DNA from: Polychytrium aggregatum
Taxonomy: Eukaryota; Chytridiomycota; Chytridiomycetes; Polychytriales
Reading direction: 5' to 3'
Assembly: GCF_025602895.1 (NCBI RefSeq)
Contig: NW_026516324.1
Span: 1 to 64,000, forward strand
Length of the DNA stretch: 64,000 bases
This document shows, one piece after another, positions 45,674 through 57,151 of the stretch. Both the position numbers and the translations under genes were made by a program. The notes under the pieces were generated by a model. The model was given only the letters and a program-made list of their open reading frames with translations. It had not been told where the DNA came from and did not search any database. Positions within the stretch are counted from its first letter, which is position 1. Each line of letters begins with the position of its first letter.

Positions 45674-48496
45674 TCATCGTCGGTCTCGGAAGCTGCTTGC
45701 GCCTGGCACAGACAGATATCGGCTGCTGCTACCGCTGCCGCTGCTGCTGCTGCTGCCGATGTTGTTGATGCTTGTGCTTGTGTTGCTCCGGCTCGGCGCA
45801 GATACCGAGCGCATGGTCAGCGGGAACGGCTGCAGCATCATCGGCGAGGGTGCATAGCCGCTTTCGCTCATCATGTCGTTCTCCAGCTGCATCTCAAAGG
45901 TGGTGTCAGACGAGGACGTCTGTCCTTGTGACAACGTCGAGCTGGTTCGAGTCGACAGTCCCGAGCCGGTCGACTCTCCATAGAGGAAGCTAGAGAAGCC
46001 ACCAAAGTGCGAGAAGCTGTGCGGGCCCTCGTCCAGGTCCACCATCGAGCACAGGTCGTCGTCGCTGTGCAGGTCGCTGAGCTCGTACTCATAGTACTTG
46101 GCCACAGTTGCCAGGGACAGCGGTTCGCCAATGAGCTTGGAGCTGGACCGCAGCATGCTGGGCAGCGACGCAAACTGCGGGGACGACATCAGCGATGAGC
46201 TCGGCGAGGGCGACAGGCTGGGCGGCGTGAATGTCGGCGATGGCACGCCGGATATCGACGACAGCGACGACGACAGCAACGACGCCGAGCCGTTGAACGA
46301 CGGCTGCTTCACTTGTGCGCGCCGCGGATAGATGGCAGGGCCCAAGTGGTTGTCCCGCTTCTTTGGCCGGCCCGAGACAATCGAGTATTCGATAGGGTAC
46401 TTTGTGAAAACTTGGATGTTGAAGTCCGGCGCCCCAAACGTTTCCTGGTCGCCTTGGTGGAAATACAGCGTCAGCAGCGAGTGGGGATGGCACGGCGGAA
46501 CGATCTGGAAGAACGGCTGGCTGAGGCTCCAGGCGGTTTCGTCAGATTCCATGTAGACGGCCGTCTCGGCGTCGCCCGAGTGCCATGTCGTGGAGATTTT
46601 GAGGCCTTGCTTCTGGTAGAACTCGACAGCCGAGCAGGTCGCATACAGAAAGATGGGCCTGGATCGTTCGATCGAGATCTGTTTCATGCTATGGGTGGCG
46701 GTGTCGCAGATTGACACATGCCATCGGCGGCGACGGATGGATTGTGCGTATTTCGACCACACACAAGTCCAAGGGTACGCATTGCAGTCACAGGAGTTAG
46801 TCGCTTTCTGGTCTTGGTCTTGGCCTTGGTCCGTTCCGTTCGGGCACAGCATAATATTCACAGGCAGACATGGCCCGACACTCCTACACCACAAACCATC
46901 CCAGCGAGCCACGCGACATGCGGCCATCGTGTGATCAAGCACCCACAGCCCAGCCCACCCCACCTCAGCGCGACTGCTGCTATCGCGGCAGGCCGCCGTT
47001 CTCGCCACGAGACTTACCGGTTCATCAGGAGTGAGCCGATTCCCCGCCTTTGGTAGTTTGAGGCAATAGCCAGCGTATCCACATAGACATAGCGCTTCAA
47101 GACAACGTACTTGACAACCCCCATGACTTCGTTCGTGACTTCGTCCACCACAATCTCGCACGAGAGCCCATACTCAAAGATCGAGTCCAGGGCCGACGTC
47201 GTGATGGCGATGCGGTTGAACTCATCCACCAGGAGCTGGCTCGCGGCCTCATACAGGCTGATGAGCAGGTGGCTCTTGAGCACCTCGTTCTCGTCCCGGC
47301 CATATATCCGCACGATGCGCACATGGCCCTCGGGATTGAGCGGCAGAGACTGTCCGAGAACATAGACTTGGTTTGACGGAAGTGGGATCGTCTGGTCCGG
47401 GTCGGCGTCCAGGTCGCACATGTACGAGTCGGTGATGCGCAGGTAGTTGCCATGGTTGCGCCTCGTGTTGCGGAGGCCGCGGGCCGGCGAGACTATCAGA
47501 GACACAGAGGGTCAGCAATCCATCGCAGTCATGTTCCTCCACCGACCCAATGTTGCTCCAAGAGTTCGTCCGGAGCGACTTTGAGCCAATCCGGGGGCCC
47601 TTAGTGCCCGTCCGGTTATGTACAAAGCGCCATCGATGCCACGGCTCGATGGTGCATCAAAATACCACCACAACCTCATCATTCATAACAACCCGCAAAA
47701 CACGCAACCATCCCGCTGCCGGACTGCGGCAACCTCTTGCGCGACTGACTCACTTCCACGGCCTTCCATGAGTTTGGTATTGCGATCCAGGCGGCGGCTC
47801 TCGGCTGCGCGGGCCCGTCGAATGGAGCGGAACGAGCTTGCAGAAGTGGATTTGAACTTCCCAGGGAAGAGCAGCCGCATCTTGGCCAAGGTCTTGGGAT
47901 ATTTGACAACAACTTCATCAGAAACATGGGGGGTGGGTGGGAAGCGAGAAAGTCAAGCACCCAACCTGTTAGATTCGCTGCTGTGGTTTGATTGTGCACA
48001 GCCAAACGACGACCACACCGCCAGCTGGGATCCAACAGGGCCCCGTCACTCGGCACTCCTGTCAGGACAAACACGAACCCTCGTCCGACTCGGCAAAGGA
48101 TTGAAGTTTGCTGAACAGCCGCTGGTAGACCGTTCGCGGGATGGACTGATTCGGGTCTGCGCAAGGAGACGAAGGGGACGCCGGTCATGCAAGTCGGTGG
48201 TTGTTAGCTAGACAGGTCGTCACACGTATCGATTTCAGCCGAGTACATCATTCTCTGCCGTGCCCAGGGGGTTGCCTCGTACGGGAGTGTGGGAATCGAC
48301 CCGATGGCGCCGACACTCACCGTTGGGATTGTACTGCGGAATGCCCTTGAGGAGAGGGTCGTTCATGAGCGACCGAGCCGACCGGGACTGCGACGGCGTC
48401 TTCGGGGTCGGGATCGGGATGGGGGTGGCGGAGGCAGAGCGTTGAGGGGTAGCATAAATAGGGGTATGTGTCGCTGATGAGAGTGGCTCCACAAAG
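45674..48496 (-). CDS. GNAT-fold (acetyltransferase-like) protein with long disordered tail (5' end unresolved)
   Basis: Exons from about 48496 down to 45674. An N-terminal Ser/Pro/Thr-rich part (PIPIPTPKTPSQSRSARSL) leads to IPRTVYQRLFSKLQSFAESD. A basic exon (FKSTSASSFRSIRRARAAES) follows. The next exon (about 47492-47019) contains a GNAT-like core: IVVDEVTNEVMGVVKYVVLK, then YVDTLAIASNYQRRGIGSLL, where QRRGIGSLL fits the acetyl-CoA pyrophosphate loop Q/R-x-x-G-x-G/A. The following exon continues with IERSRPIFLYATCSAVEFYQ, the usual later strand and helix with the Tyr. After an HPHSLLTLYFHQGD segment, about 260 residues are Ser-rich and disordered. The substrate is unknown. The first exon could not be assigned; the 48496 boundary is a CCTCACAG acceptor. 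Confidence 0.78.
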
Positions 48497-50728
48497 CTGT
48501 GAGGGTATGCAGGAACTGCATTTGCACGGAAGCAGAGGAGAGGGAGTGGCGGCCCAGTCGCCAACGAAGGGGAGCCGAGTACAGACACCAGAGTCGGGTC
48601 AGGGAGGCAGAGCCAAGCAGTTAAAGGAGGCAGAGTTAGTCTCCGGACGGCATGCGAGCGCCCCAGAAGAATCCGGGGGGGGGGGTACAATAAGACTGAG
48701 CAGGGCGGAGGGAGAAAAGGCAAGCACGCAGCAACGTGTGGGGAGGACCACAGCAAGACAAAGGCCCATGTCCGAGGAGCGCCGCCTGTTTGGCAAAAGC
48801 CCCCCAACGGCGATGATGATGATCGGCGGCATAATCGCACAGCGGCGTGGGAAAGATGCAGAGACGCCAGCGCCCCCGACTGCGGCTGCTGCCCGGCTGG
48901 GCACCAGGCAAGGCAGCGGGCTGAATCGGTCCCCCAGAGAAGACACTTGCACAGCCGCCCACACCAGTGGCGGCAGCAAATGATGGCGAGCGAAGACGAT
49001 GACGATGGCGACAACGGAGAGACGCTAATGGCGGCGGCGGCAACGACAACGGCAACGACAACAGCGGGGACCCTTACTTCCACGGCGTTTCGCCAGGGCA
49101 ATCTGGCGGTTGACTGCTATTCGCAGCGCATGGAGCTTGGTCCGATATTCGGGCAGGAGCTGGAAAATCTGGACGTGGGGAGCCAGCCCGCATCTGGCCC
49201 TGTTGTGCAGGTGCAAATCCGCACTGTTGACGGCATGATCACCTGTGAGGCCCCCACACCAGAGACGGCAAAGGCGATGATGGATGGTCGAAGGATGAGC
49301 GGCCATAGCGACGGTGGTCATAAGGGGGCGAGTTGTGCGAAAACGGTCCCATCGGCAATCGAGACAGCACAGACGAGGAGCAGAAGGGTCAGGATGGCAA
49401 CGGAACAAGAGAAAAAGGGAGAGGGAAGAGGATTACGGGAGAGTGCGGTATCACTCAATCGAGAGGCTAGAGCCTCTGGCAGCCGTTGCCGCTGCCGCTG
49501 CCACCGTCCGCCTTTCTTCGCCTGTCTCTCCATCCAGGTGCACTCGCTCATCAGGCGGCGTAGGACTGGGAGTCCAGAAGAGCGGCTGAGGCAAGACAAG
49601 TTCAGGGAAGGAGGGGAGGGCGAGAGAGGCAAGGCAGCAGCAGAAAAGCGCAGAATCCCGGTCCGAGGCAATACGTACACGGTCCAACGTTAAAAATGCG
49701 TTCGATGGAGACAAGATGGTAGTGGGCTTTTAGTAGCACTGCTTGCCCCGCATCATCCCCGCCCCCACGACGTATTGCAATCAAACGAAAGACACGAGCC
49801 GGGTTGTGTGAGGAGCGATATCAGAGGGTGGAGGGTGGCGGCGTCGCCGAGTCAACGACGCACGGACAGAGCAAGCGCAGAGGAAGAGCAGAGGAGGAGG
49901 AAGGCGACGGTGTGGAGAGGCAGACACGAGGAAGACCGAGGACATAGAGAGCCAAGGACCCACGATGGCGATGGAAGAGACGCAGACGGAACGAGCAGAG
50001 GTTAGTCTGGCGGAAATTGCCTGCAGAACGGTCGTCGGCGATCGAGCAGTCAGGGATGCAGCAGGAGGGCCCAGGACGAGCAGCAGAGCAAACGTTGGGG
50101 ATGACGGAGCGTCGGTCATGGAATTACGGACAGTCTTTTGGAATCAGGCACTTGCATATGTGCAGGCAGATGGTCGGCTCCCGTTTCCTCCGGGAGGAGG
50201 GTGGGAGGATGTTCATCAAACGGGAGCGGGGCGAGAAGCGCAGATGGATCGGTGGCTGGATGGGATGCTGGTATAGAAAGGGATCAAACAGATGGAGACA
50301 CGCTGGGATGCGGTAGAACAGACGGCGACGACAGCAGAGGCGATGGGCGATGGGCGATGGGTGACGGGAAGACAGAGATGCGATGATAGACGGATCGACG
50401 TGCGGATCGGTGGATGGGGGGGCTCAAATACCACGCCGGACAGGCGCCCTAATCATGTGGAGGCCCTTGCCCTTTGTGGTCAGTGCAGGTCCTTGAGGGG
50501 CGGCGTCGACTCTGCAGCAGCACAAGCGACGAAAATACAGCGTGCGTGGATATTCTGGGGGGATTGCATGTTCTGAGGGGATTGTATGTTCTGGAGGATT
50601 GTATGTTCTGGGGGGGGGTTGCCCAGGCAGGCACTCTGACGACCATCGCCCAGGACCATCTCGGTGTTCGTACGCATGACCACATCGCCACGAATGAGCA
50701 GCACATCCCGCAGGCGTCCTCGGCCTCT
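48497..50728. other. 2.2-kb region without a confident gene
   Basis: Upstream of the GNAT gene and downstream of SCO1. It probably includes the first exon(s) and leader of the GNAT gene: a good donor (GGAA|GTAAGG on the minus strand) occurs near 49073, preceded by an open minus-strand frame. Otherwise purine-rich on the plus strand with short G runs near 48677 and 50612; no domain is recognisable. Confidence 0.45.
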
Positions 50729-52183
50729 TTATTTCTGCGAATTGTACTCGGCGATGGCGTCCTTGATCTTGGCGACGACGCTCTCGGCCGTCTCTTGCTT
50801 GCCAAAGTGTGCCTGATACCGGCCGCTGGGGTCGACGAGGTAGAAGAAGATCGAGTGGTCGACCAGGTAGTCGGTCTCATCATCGTCGACGGCCTTGGGC
50901 GGGGCACTAAAGTACAGCCGGTAGGCCTTGGCAACTTTCCTGATCTGGTTGTAGGTGCCCGTCAACCCAACAAACTTGGGATGGAATTCTGGCAGAGACA
51001 CGCAGTCGGGCGGTGGACGGGACGACAGGACGGGAGGATCGGCCAAGTGGGGCATGTACCAACGGAGCTTGCGTCAGTGGGTGTACCTCGTTGCAGGGAC
51101 GACCTGTGCGGGGAGCTGTGCGTTGATGCCAGGCGCAAATCGGCACCCAGATCAATATCCTCCCACGGCTCACCTCGGATGTACTCTCGGATCGACTGGA
51201 CAGAGTCGCGCTTGGGATCGCACGAGATGAAGATGGGAACGATTTCATATGGGACGTGGTTCTCCTTCTTGTCTGTCGTCGGTGGTGGGAGATGTGCACA
51301 GGAAGCGTGAGAAATGGCGAGCGGCCGTATCGCTGGTGTCGCTGGCTCTATCGGCTGCGGAACAGTGCCGATCCACAGACAATGCCGCCAGCGATCCACA
51401 GGCAGCGTCGTCCAGAACTCATGACCAATATCGCTCAGGACCCATGGCCAATATCGCCCGGGACCCCTGTGGCAGCCACAGCCTGGCCCACCGACGGACC
51501 ACCGCAGCCGGTCCACCGGTGCTGGTCTCGCTCTGGTCCTTACCGAACAGATCGACGATGGCAGCCATCTTCTCGAGCTCCTCGGGACAGACATCGGGAC
51601 AGAAGGTGTAGCCAAAGTACAGGAGCATGTACTTGCCCCGGTAATCCATGTCGGTAACGGGGTTGCCTTCGTGGTCGACCAGCGAGAAGGGGCCGCCGAC
51701 CAGGGGCTTCCCGACGGACTGGTTCTTGGACTTTTGGCGACGCTCCTCGACCTTGAGCTTTTCGTAGTGGAACCATCCGAACAGACCCAGGCCCGACAGG
51801 CCAATGAAGCCCAGCGATCGAGCGAGCAGTTTCTGGATGGGGCGAGGCGTGTCAGAGTCAGAATGGCAACAGGGGCATAATGCAGACCCAACGTGGCCAG
51901 TATTCCATCAGGACGATGCACAGGATGCGGCGAGATGATGCTACAGGGCTAAACAGCATCATTCACACCAGCCGATCAGGTCGTTGGTTGACGCATGGTC
52001 AAGCGGTGCCGATGGCGACGATATGCAGATTGTGCGTCGGAATGGAAACTCGCAGAATCACAGACGTACGAAAAAGTCGCCCCGGCTGAGGTCAGACTTG
52101 GGACTCTCTGGCGATGCTGAAAAGGATCGGGCGAGAGGAGCACAGGCAGCACGAACGCAGGGACGAGCGAGGGCCTGGTGCAT
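50729..52183 (-). CDS. SCO1: Mitochondrial copper chaperone SCO1 (multi-exon)
   Basis: Inner-membrane thioredoxin-fold protein that delivers copper to the CuA site of cytochrome c oxidase subunit 2. The start at 52183 (MHQALARPCVRAACAPLARS) gives an Arg-rich, acid-free mitochondrial presequence. A transmembrane helix follows (LGFIGLSGLGLFGWF, about 51826-51782), then VEERRQKSKNQSVGKPLVGG. The copper-binding motif CPDVCPEELEKM lies at about 51601-51566. Next come VPIFISCDPKRDS, IREYIREFHPKFVGLTG, and the distal copper-ligand His in DYLVDHSIFFYLVDP (about 50875-50830). All three copper ligands are present. The protein ends at 50729. At least four exons; the introns at about 51535-51275 and 51175-50990 are the longest. 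Divergent from the MMACHC-like gene. Confidence 0.93.
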
Positions 52184-52986
52184 CGATGATCGCGTGAATG
52201 CGATAGGCCAGTTGCATCCGACCGAGGCGACGGCAGGGCGTATTCGCATCGGTGGATATTCGCATCGGCGGCGATTCAGATATCATCGCCATGCGTCGTT
52301 GGGAGCAAGACCACCGTTTGGGTATGGCGGATATCGTCCGAGCAGTTTCAGGTTGAGGGAACGGCAGAGTGATCAGGATAGCATCAGCACAGCATGCGAA
52401 GATTTGATCTGGAGTCTGTCCACGAGCCGGCAGAGTCGCTTGTAATGCCTGCAGGGGATCGTCGAGTGAGGCTGCCGTGCATTCGCATGATGGAGACACG
52501 GACCTGGGACTGCCTCCAGGCCGAGAGACCCGAGACTGCTCTGGATTGTCTGGCGATGGCGGTTCGCAGCATGTTGAGTCGATGGCGGGAGCCTCGAGAG
52601 ATGTGCAGCTGGGGACGGTCGAGAGATATCCGATTCGGTGCAGGATCCAGAGCGATGGTGGGCAGAGACAAAGCGATGATGAACAGAGACAGAGACGACA
52701 GAGCGATCGCGGCTGGTTTGAGTTTTTTCGGTCGCGGAAGAGTCACCAAGCATCATTATGTAAGCCTTGGAGCCGAACTGAACATGCCCTGGATCTGCAT
52801 TTGCATCTGCCCCGCATCTGCATCTGCCCTGAATCTGCATCTTTCGGAGCCCCTTGGACTGAACCCCCCGCCCACACCATTGGAATACGACAGATCTCGA
52901 CCGGCATTGGGACGACCCTCCGTTGCCTCTCCTCTGGCCACACTGTCCACCGCATCCGCACTGACCACTGCATCCGCACCTCGGCC
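52184..52986. other. Divergent intergenic region between SCO1 and the MMACHC-like gene
   Basis: About 800 bp between opposed start codons. No protein-like frame is recognised. CATCTGCMTCTGCC-type short repeats occur at about 52796-52845. It presumably holds both promoters. Confidence 0.5.
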
Positions 52987-54020
52987 ATGACTGCCGACCA
53001 ACAGCAGCAGCAGCAGCAGCACAGCTGGCAGCACATCACCGCTGCCGTCAAGCGGGATCTCGAGCCGTACGGCATTGATCTGATTGTCCCGTTCCCCGTC
53101 GAGCGCTACAACGAAGACGAGCACGCAGGCAAATATCCGCTGCCCGGCTCGACCAACCCGGCCAACACCTCGACCCTGGCCATCCTCATCGGCAACCACA
53201 AGCGCATGTGGGAGCCGTTCCTGGAATACCTCGAGGAAGACCCAGCCACGCACCTGGACAACAGCGCCCATCCGATCAACGACTTTGTACACGACCTGCT
53301 CCACAACCGCTTGAGCAAAGAGGACATTCCCGAGTTCAAGTACCGCTACCCGCACGACGAGGGCGACCGCTTCACGCACTTTCAGCGGCTGGCCCACATT
53401 GCTGGCCTGGCGTATTTCAACAGGGTATGGCTCTGTCGCTGATGGCGTGGTGTGCTGATGTCGGGGCTGATGTCGGGATGTGCTGATGTCGGGATGTGCT
53501 GATCGGATGCGGACGATCCTCGATGCCCCAACAAAATCAACTGATCGATATGTCCGATGCTTGTACGTGCCCAACCCCTTCCATGCACTCATCCATGCAC
53601 TCGTCCATGCACTCATCCATACTCATCCATGTATGCCAGACTTGCTATCTCTGCGTCTCGCCCATCTACGGGCCCTGGCTCGCTCTCCGGGCCGTCCTGG
53701 TGTTCCCTGGCATCCAGGGCCCTCCCCACCAGCCCGACTACGAGACCGTTCCGAACCCATATCCCGAGTTTGACGACACGCTGCTGCAAAAGACAAACGA
53801 GATGATGGAGCGGTACAAGGCCAACTACGAGGCCGGGTTCAAGCTCGACTGGCGCAAGCTCGTCGAGATCCGGACGCTCGTCGGCGGGTTCCTGAGCGCC
53901 GAAGATCAGAGCCTTCGCAAGTACACTGAGGAACAGCTGACGTACCACTACACCAAGAGCAAAGCTGTTCTCACCGAGGCCCTGGAGCGCCGTCGCCTGG
54001 AGCGCCTCGGATCTGCATAG
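52987..54020 (+). CDS. MMACHC: MMACHC (CblC)-like cobalamin-processing protein
   Basis: Homologue of the cytosolic protein that removes the upper ligand of vitamin B12 (decyanation or glutathione-dependent dealkylation) before delivery to methionine synthase and methylmalonyl-CoA mutase. Two exons: 52987-53424 and about 53639-54020. After a short poly-Gln start, the protein shows PYGIDLIVPFPVERYNE and YPLPGSTN. Then follow HPINDFVHDLL, RYPHDEGDRFTHFQRLAHIA with GLAYFNR, equivalent to the animal AAHVAGAAYYYQR stretch. Next come CVSPIYGPWLALRAVLVFPG, equivalent to [20 protein letters not shown] with the glutathione-contacting Arg retained, and DWRKL ... RKYTEEQLTYHY, equivalent to HWRDW ... RYSEEQKAYF. 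It is shorter than human MMACHC at the C-terminus (no Pro-rich tail). About 13 residues before the Cys segment are absent and could reflect a mis-joined intron. Presence implies B12 use in this fungus. Confidence 0.88.
53437..53508 (+). repeat. TGCTGATGTCGGGATG tandem repeat in the MMACHC intron
   Basis: About four imperfect copies of a roughly 16-base unit. Further along the same intron, ATGCACTCATCC/GTCC units repeat four times (about 53582-53632). Confidence 0.8.
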
Positions 54021-54258
54021 GGGCGGATCTGTTCGAGAGATCTGCTGGTGGGATGCGATTCCTCGAGATCGATCCAGGGTGCTGAAAGAACAACGAGACG
54101 CATTGTTTTTCGGGGTCATGAATCAAGCGATAGCCTTGGATATCCGTCCTGTCTTGGAATACGGCTTGGTTGAAACGAAACGGGGCAGCGTCCCGATTGC
54201 CATCCTGCACAGCCCGTTGAGTGTGGTCTTGGACGCATCTGGTCAATCTCCTGCCGCG

Positions 54259-54335
54259 ATCTGGATGGGTCTGGATGGGTCTGGATGGGTCTGGATGGGT
54301 CTGGATGGGTCTGGGTGGATCTGGATGGTCTGGAT
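54259..54335 (+). repeat. TCTGGATGGG decamer tandem repeat
   Basis: About six or seven copies of TCTGGATGGG, perfect at first and then diverging. Confidence 0.92.
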
Positions 54336-54884
54336 GGGATGCTGAGTGCGGTGGAGGCGGGTCCTGCTCGGCTGGAGCTTGCGTTTTCCTTTCCTTTTCC
54401 ATGGCCTGGCTGCACGTTTCCGGCAATGTCCAGGCGATGCTGCGCTGAAACGCAACAGGGATTGGCCAAGCGATGCACATGTGCTCCGCCGCTCAGCCAT
54501 GTGCAATGCAGCGCCGGGCTTGTCCACGCTTGTGCAATCCGCCATGATGAGTTTCGTTCGCTTGGTCGCTGCGATGCATTGCACACTTGCGAATTGATGC
54601 ATCTATCGACTTGCCATGTGCATCATGCCCCTGCCGATTGTTTGCTCGCTCGCGCTGGACTGCATCGCGCTATTCCCGTCCTCGCCCGCCCCAACATCGT
54701 CTCCTCGGCGCCGAGAATGCAACAAAGTCGCCAAAGATAGAGTAGCACGGGGCTTTGCAAACAAAACGCTTGCCCAACAAAGGCTCCCGGGCCAACCGCC
54801 CCCTCCTTGGCCCGTGGTCCTTGGCCCTTGGTCCTGCCGCCCGTCCCTTGCCCAGGCTCTGCCCTGCATCGCTTCGTCCACCTG

Positions 54885-54990
54885 CATTCCATCGTCCACC
54901 TGCTTTCCATCGTCCACCTGCTTTCCATCTTCCACTCGCTTTCCATCTGCCTCAGGTCCGGCTCGCTTTCCATCTGCCCCAGGTCCGGCT
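54885..54990 (+). repeat. CATCGTCCACCTGCTTTC-type repeat
   Basis: About three copies of an 18-base unit (CCATCGTCCACCTGCTTT) are followed by two copies of a longer unit, CAGGTCCGGCTCGCTTTCCA. All are pyrimidine-rich. Confidence 0.8.
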
Positions 54991-55293
54991 CGCTCGCTTC
55001 TGCCCGTCTGCCCCCCCGCCTCGCTTGCCTTTGGGCTCCCGCTGTCGGCTCGCCATCCAGCTGTAAGTTGACTCACTTTGCTCTTTCGCCGATCGAGTCC
55101 GGCTCTGTCCCTGGAATGTCCTGACGTCCTGTGACCGTGCTTTTGCTTCTGTTGCTCTGCTTCTGCTATCCCGCTCATTGGACTCGGCTGCTCCTCATAC
55201 TCGGTCCATCTGCTCATTGGACTCGGCTGCCACCGATCCAGAGCTCGCCGTTAGTCCGTCTCAAGCCACCATCCCAATCGCCGCTTCGTCAAC

Positions 55294-57151
55294 ATGAGCG
55301 CCGCTGTTTTGCATTCTCGTCCGGTTACCCCCCATCGAACCCCCACGCCTATGGGTCGCAAAGGCACACCGGCGCCGTCGGCCCCGCCTTGCGCCATCCT
55401 GCCGCTGCCCGGCTCAAACAATTCCTTCGTCAAGGGCATCCCCGGTCTCACCCCCATCACCGTCGAGGGCACCATCCTCATCCCGCCGTCCCAGACCCTC
55501 ATCACCTCCGTCACCGTCTGCTTCCACGGAGTCACCCACATTGCCATCCAGAAGCGCAAGCTCAACAAAGACGTCTACATCTACGATAAGGACTCGATCG
55601 TTCACATCAACAAGGTCGCCGTACTGGTCGACTCGCCCAGCAGCGACCAGCCCGTCGACAGCTCGTCCGTCGCCACCAGCAGCGTCATGCAGCCCATTCG
55701 CGCCCCGACAACCCCCGTCCGCATTCCCTTCAAGTTCTCCATCTCGGCCCGTCGCGCAGCCAAATTGCCGGCCTCGGCCAATGCCAACAAGGGCCCCGAC
55801 AGCGTCGCTTCGACCGTCTACTACATCGAAGCCACCGTCGTCGAGGAGGAGATCTCGTCGACCCAGCAGCTTGCCGCCGCCTTCTTGACCACTGGCACCA
55901 CTGCCAAGCCCAGCCACTCGACCTACCGCACCACACAGGTGCCCTTCCACTTTTACACCTACAACCCGCTCTATTATCCTCAACTGCTGCTGAGGGAATC
56001 CTCGGCCCACACCGAGTCGCTGAAGGACTGGTACTCTCTCGACATCGACAAGACTGTCCTGGCCTCGGGTGACACGATCCGCTTCAAGTTCCGGCTTTTC
56101 GAAGACATTGGCTTTGTGATTGTGCGGCTGGTCGAGTACCAGTCGCTGTTTCCTCGCAAAGTCGCGAGCGAAAAGTGTGCCTTCCACGGCACAACCATCT
56201 GCGACTGGGAAATGAACGGCCGAGATCTTCGCAGCGTCGAAGAGGTTGGTGTCGCAGAGCTGCGTCTCTTGCACCGAGTCCTCTGCTCGGCTCTTCGCTC
56301 TTGCGCCAAACACAAATCTGTCCCTCCCCTCTAATTCTGTGGATACAGAAAGCAAGCTCCTGCTAACATGGTCCTTGCTTCCTCTGTCGTCTGCCTTTGC
56401 ACTGCAGTTCGAGTTTCAGCTGCCGTCCATCTCCAAGCCCAGGCTCGAGCCCACAAAGCTCGTCACCCACGTCGGCCCGCTCCCACGCCGCATCCCAAAG
56501 CAGAAACGCGACCGCGATTTGGATGGCCCGCTCTCTCCCAAGACCCCGACAGCGCCCATCCCGGTGGATGAATCGGACGAGGACGACGACGAGCGGCACA
56601 AGGATCTGGATCCTCTGGATGTGTCCGAGTATCTTGGCATCGCCCCTTCGACCAAGGTCTATCACTCCAAGGACATGGTGATGCACATTTCGCACGCCAT
56701 CACCATCTTTGTCGACGACGGTACCGATCCCCAGCAGTCTGCGTACCGCTACCACACCATTCCCATTTCGATCACCTCGCCCTCGCGTGGACAGTGGGAG
56801 TCCATGCTTGACATGTACAAGGACGAAGCCATGGATGCCGTTGCCCGCCGCGAAGCGCACTCTGGTAGCGACACCAGCGGCGACGAGTGGTGGTACCCGC
56901 CCGAGACCAAGGACGAGCGGTTTGCCGAGGATGACACTGCGCAGGCCGCCATCACCCAGAGAAGCCGCCACGTCCGCAACATCAGTGTTGCGCTCTCGAG
57001 CATCTCGGCGACCGACCTGCCGCCGTACGAGTCTGACGTGCCGCCCTACGACGTCGCCACGATGGCAGCGCCTGTCGCCAAGACCACGGATGCCAAAGAA
57101 CCCGAGGCCCAGAAGGGCAAGTTTGGCTTCCTCAAGTTCTGGGGCAAGTAA
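55294..57151 (+). CDS. Arrestin-fold protein (alpha-arrestin-like) with LPxY motif
   Basis: Two exons (55294-56248 and 56408-57151). The N-terminal half has an arrestin-like layout of beta strands: GLTPITVEGTILIPPSQTLI, SVTVCFHGVTHI, VRIPFKFSI, STVYYIEATVVEEE and TTQVPFHFYTYNPLYYPQLL. The second lobe follows (DTIRFKFRLFEDIGFVIVRL, FEFQLPSISKPRLEPTKLV, YHSKDMVMHISHAITIFV). The C-terminal tail contains LPPYESDVPPYD, where LPPY fits the L/P-P-x-Y ligand of Nedd4/Rsp5-type WW domains, and ends in a Lys/Phe-rich FGFLKFWGK. Proteins of this kind recruit the ubiquitin ligase to plasma-membrane transporters for endocytosis. An acidic linker (DESDEDDDERHKDLD) separates two parts. Assignment rests on overall pattern, not on a specific orthologue. 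Confidence 0.78.

Larger units (their letters stand above)
54021..55293. other. 1.27-kb repeat-containing intergenic region, no gene seen
   Basis: Lies between the MMACHC-like and arrestin-like genes. It carries two tandem repeats (54259-54335 and about 54885-54990) and a CT-rich leader before 55294. No recognisable protein frame is present. Confidence 0.55.

Noticed and set aside
55414-56355. 313-residue minus-strand frame within the arrestin-like gene
   Set aside because: Exact antisense shadow of a well-supported coding exon; codon bias of the sense strand opens it.
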